Position numbers and translations under genes: made by a program
Assembly: GCA_021809495.1 (NCBI GenBank)
Contig: JAKAZI010000010.1
Span: forward strand, 1 to 36,963
Length of the DNA stretch: 36,963 nucleotides
Direction: 5' to 3'
From: Actinomycetes bacterium
Lineage (GTDB): Bacteria > Actinomycetota > Acidimicrobiia > Acidimicrobiales > RAAP-2
Notes under the pieces: generated by a model
Databases searched by the model: none
What the model saw: only the letters and a program-made list of their open reading frames with translations
What the model was told of the DNA's origin: nothing
Part shown: piece by piece, positions 35,468-36,963 of the stretch
How positions within the stretch are numbered: position 1 is the stretch's first letter
Layout of the letters: every line of letters starts with the position of its first letter

Positions 35468-36963
35468 GGCCGACCGCGGCGACCACTGGGTTCATCGCGC
35501 CAGAGTTCGGTGACCTCTTGGGGCGCTACCAGGGCTTCGTCAACACGCTCGACAGGGGGTTCGAAGACAAGCGACTACGTCTGCGTTCAGCTCGATCGTT
35601 CCTCTCACGCTTCGATGATCTTGATGCGTGGATGCGGCGAAGCACTTCCGCCCGTCTCGTGGATCTCCAGCGCACGAAGGCGTGGCCCTTCGTGACGTGG
35701 TGCTGTGTCAGTGGCGTCATCGTGCCCGACGTCGACCTGATCGGCGCTCACGGCGCCGGAGCGCACTTCTCGGCGTGGGCCACGGCACACGCGCCAGAGG
35801 TGTGCCGCGCCCGCGCGGCGGGCATAGAACTCTCGTGGAGCGAGGCGTGGCTGGATCAGGTCTGTCGGATGCAGCTCGCCTTTGTCTGTCTGACGATGAA
35901 CGTGGACCTAGAGGAGTTGAACGACGAGGTCCTCGAGCTCTTCGCGACGCGGTTGCACGAAGCGCCCTCGATCAACACCAATCGTCGACGCGTGTTCGAG
36001 GGCCGTCATCACGCGCTCACGAGGGTGTGCTACCAACTCGGGTTGGCGCGAGTGGCGCCCGAGCACCCGAACCACCGCACGAGGACGATCGCCCATCACA
36101 CCCAAGCGATTCCCCAGCCTGAGATCAACGACGCGGTGACCCGTTATCTCGAGACGGTCTCGACAACTCTGCGCCCGAAATCCGTCGACGACAAGGCGCA
36201 GAACCTGGTCTTGTTCTTCACGTGGCTCGCCGATACGCACCCGGAGATCTCGCGACTCGCGGGTCTCAATCGCCGCATCGTTGAAGAATTCCTGGTCTGG
36301 AACCACGGTCGTTTGTCTCGGGGACGACGGAACCGCGGCGAACCGGTCAGCGTCACGCGCCAACACCAGGCGGTCTCGGTGCTACGCACATTCACCAACG
36401 ACCTCATCTTTTGGGAGTGGCCGGACCGGCCCGCGCGACCTCTCGTGCACACCAGCGATCTTCCCAAGCTGGCCGAGCATGTTCCGCGAGCGCTGACCCC
36501 TACCGACGATCTCGCCCTCATGGCCGCCGTCGCTGATCTTGAGGACGTGGCGGCCCGCAGCGCCATCCGGATCCTTCGTGGGACCGGACTGCGTCTTGGC
36601 GAGTTGCTTGAGCTCGAAATTGACTGCCTCCTCGATTTCACGGGACGTGGGACGTGGTTGCGGGTGCCAGTTGGAAAGCTTGACACTGAGCGCACCGTGC
36701 CACTCGACGACGACACCCTCGAAGCCTTCGACGAGTGGACGGCCCGGCGAGGACGCCAGCGCGCCGTGCCTCACCCGCGCACGCGACGCCCGGCCGACCT
36801 CCTATTTATGATCGGTGGGAGGCCCATCGGAGGAAGTCGGGTACGCAAGGGCCTGACCACGGCCGTTGCCCTCGCGGGACTTACCGATCAGCGCGGTCGT
36901 CCCTTGCACGTCACTCCCCACCAACTGCGTCACACCTACGGAACGACGTTAATCAACGCGGGC
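35464..36963 (+). CDS. large tyrosine recombinase, TnpB-like, 3' end outside the window
   Basis: ATG 35464 overlaps the stop of the first recombinase. The frame is open for all 500 codons to the window edge. The N-terminal ~330 residues are a long helical region with no family recognised except a second core-binding-type segment (about 225-335). The catalytic part begins near 360: R in G-T-G-L-R-L-G-E-L-L-E-L, K in V-P-V-G-K-L-D-T-E-R, and T-P-H-Q-L-R-H-T-Y-G-T (H-x-x-R) at the very end. The His/Trp and Tyr of the active site lie outside. Length (over 500, likely 600-700) matches TnpB of Tn554-type elements. Confidence 0.85.
   Translation, partial: MRPTAATTGFIAPEFGDLLGRYQGFVNTLDRGFEDKRLRLRSARSFLSRFDDLDAWMRRSTSARLVDLQRTKAWPFVTWCCVSGVIVPDVDLIGAHGAGAHFSAWATAHAPEVCRARAAGIELSWSEAWLDQVCRMQLAFVCLTMNVDLEELNDEVLELFATRLHEAPSINTNRRRVFEGRHHALTRVCYQLGLARVAPEHPNHRTRTIAHHTQAIPQPEINDAVTRYLETVSTTLRPKSVDDKAQNLVLFFTWLADTHPEISRLAGLNRRIVEEFLVWNHGRLSRGRRNRGEPVSVTRQHQAVSVLRTFTNDLIFWEWPDRPARPLVHTSDLPKLAEHVPRALTPTDDLALMAAVADLEDVAARSAIRILRGTGLRLGELLELEIDCLLDFTGRGTWLRVPVGKLDTERTVPLDDDTLEAFDEWTARRGRQRAVPHPRTRRPADLLFMIGGRPIGGSRVRKGLTTAVALAGLTDQRGRPLHVTPHQLRHTYGTTLINAG

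Larger units (their letters stand above)
34329..36963 (+). mobile_element. tandem tyrosine-recombinase element (Tn554/RIT-like), left part
   Basis: Starts where the ISL3 transposase is cut (about 34328) and runs off the window. It contains two overlapping tyrosine recombinases of ~345 and more than 500 residues, the size order of tnpA and tnpB in Tn554-type elements; a third gene would lie beyond the edge. The exact left end and the target duplication are not visible. The first 100 bases are non-coding and likely hold the terminus and promoter. Confidence 0.6.

Noticed and set aside
26083..36963. Duplicate of the tRNA-Ala 3' end as an attachment site
   Set aside because: No second copy of the T-arm/acceptor sequence was seen in the window, so an att site is not called.

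Overview
The window is high-GC DNA (about two-thirds G+C by eye up to ~26.1 kb) from the chromosome of an actinobacterium. Evidence: a wecA-atpZ-atpI-atpBEFHAGDC block with murA downstream, an unusually long ATP synthase delta subunit, a class II (GlpX) fructose bisphosphatase, a MurA whose catalytic Cys is Asp, frequent GTG starts with 4-base ATGA/GTGA overlaps, and possibly leaderless promoters. The b subunit is not fused to delta, unlike mycobacteria. A deep lineage such as Acidimicrobiia is a reasonable guess, but this cannot be proven from the window.

Core part (1-26155). Positions 1-5555 (minus strand) hold a tightly overlapping catabolic operon: acyl-CoA carboxylase beta, biotin-carrying alpha, an AtuA-like protein and the start of a DinB/mycothiol-type protein. 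This suggests branched-chain or acyclic-terpenoid acyl-CoA breakdown. Divergent from it run rpiB, glyA, a WecA-type transferase and the complete F1Fo ATP synthase operon, with a strong hairpin between atpE and atpF and a convergent hairpin after atpC. Next come two minus-strand genes (a small membrane protein and a tandem-CBS protein), then glpX, divergent from murA-meaB-(membrane protein). A sulfate assimilation locus follows: cysD-cysN on the minus strand and cysH on the plus strand share an AT-rich control region. The CysH is APS-reductase-like but lacks the fourth cluster cysteine. A solo tnpB with a structured 3' end sits behind cysH, followed by a membrane protein gene and tRNA-Ala(CGC).

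Accessory part (26186-36963). Immediately after the tRNA the DNA becomes a patchwork of mobile elements: a Phd-type antitoxin/PIN toxin pair; an IS3-family transposase remnant split by a 1449-bp IS4-family element (19-bp inverted repeats, 8-bp target duplication); a lower-GC pair encoding a secreted six-cysteine protein and a small membrane protein, which looks like a bacteriocin/immunity unit but is unproven; an ISL3-family transposase gene interrupted by a complete 2625-bp IS21-family element (4-bp duplication CTGT); and finally two overlapping tyrosine recombinases, laid out like tnpA-tnpB of Tn554-type elements, that cut off the ISL3 gene and run off the window.

The most useful second looks are the secreted Cys-rich protein with its membrane partner, the CysH cysteine loss, the MurA Cys-to-Asp replacement, the tnpB 3' RNA structure, and the nested insertions whose order can be read base by base.
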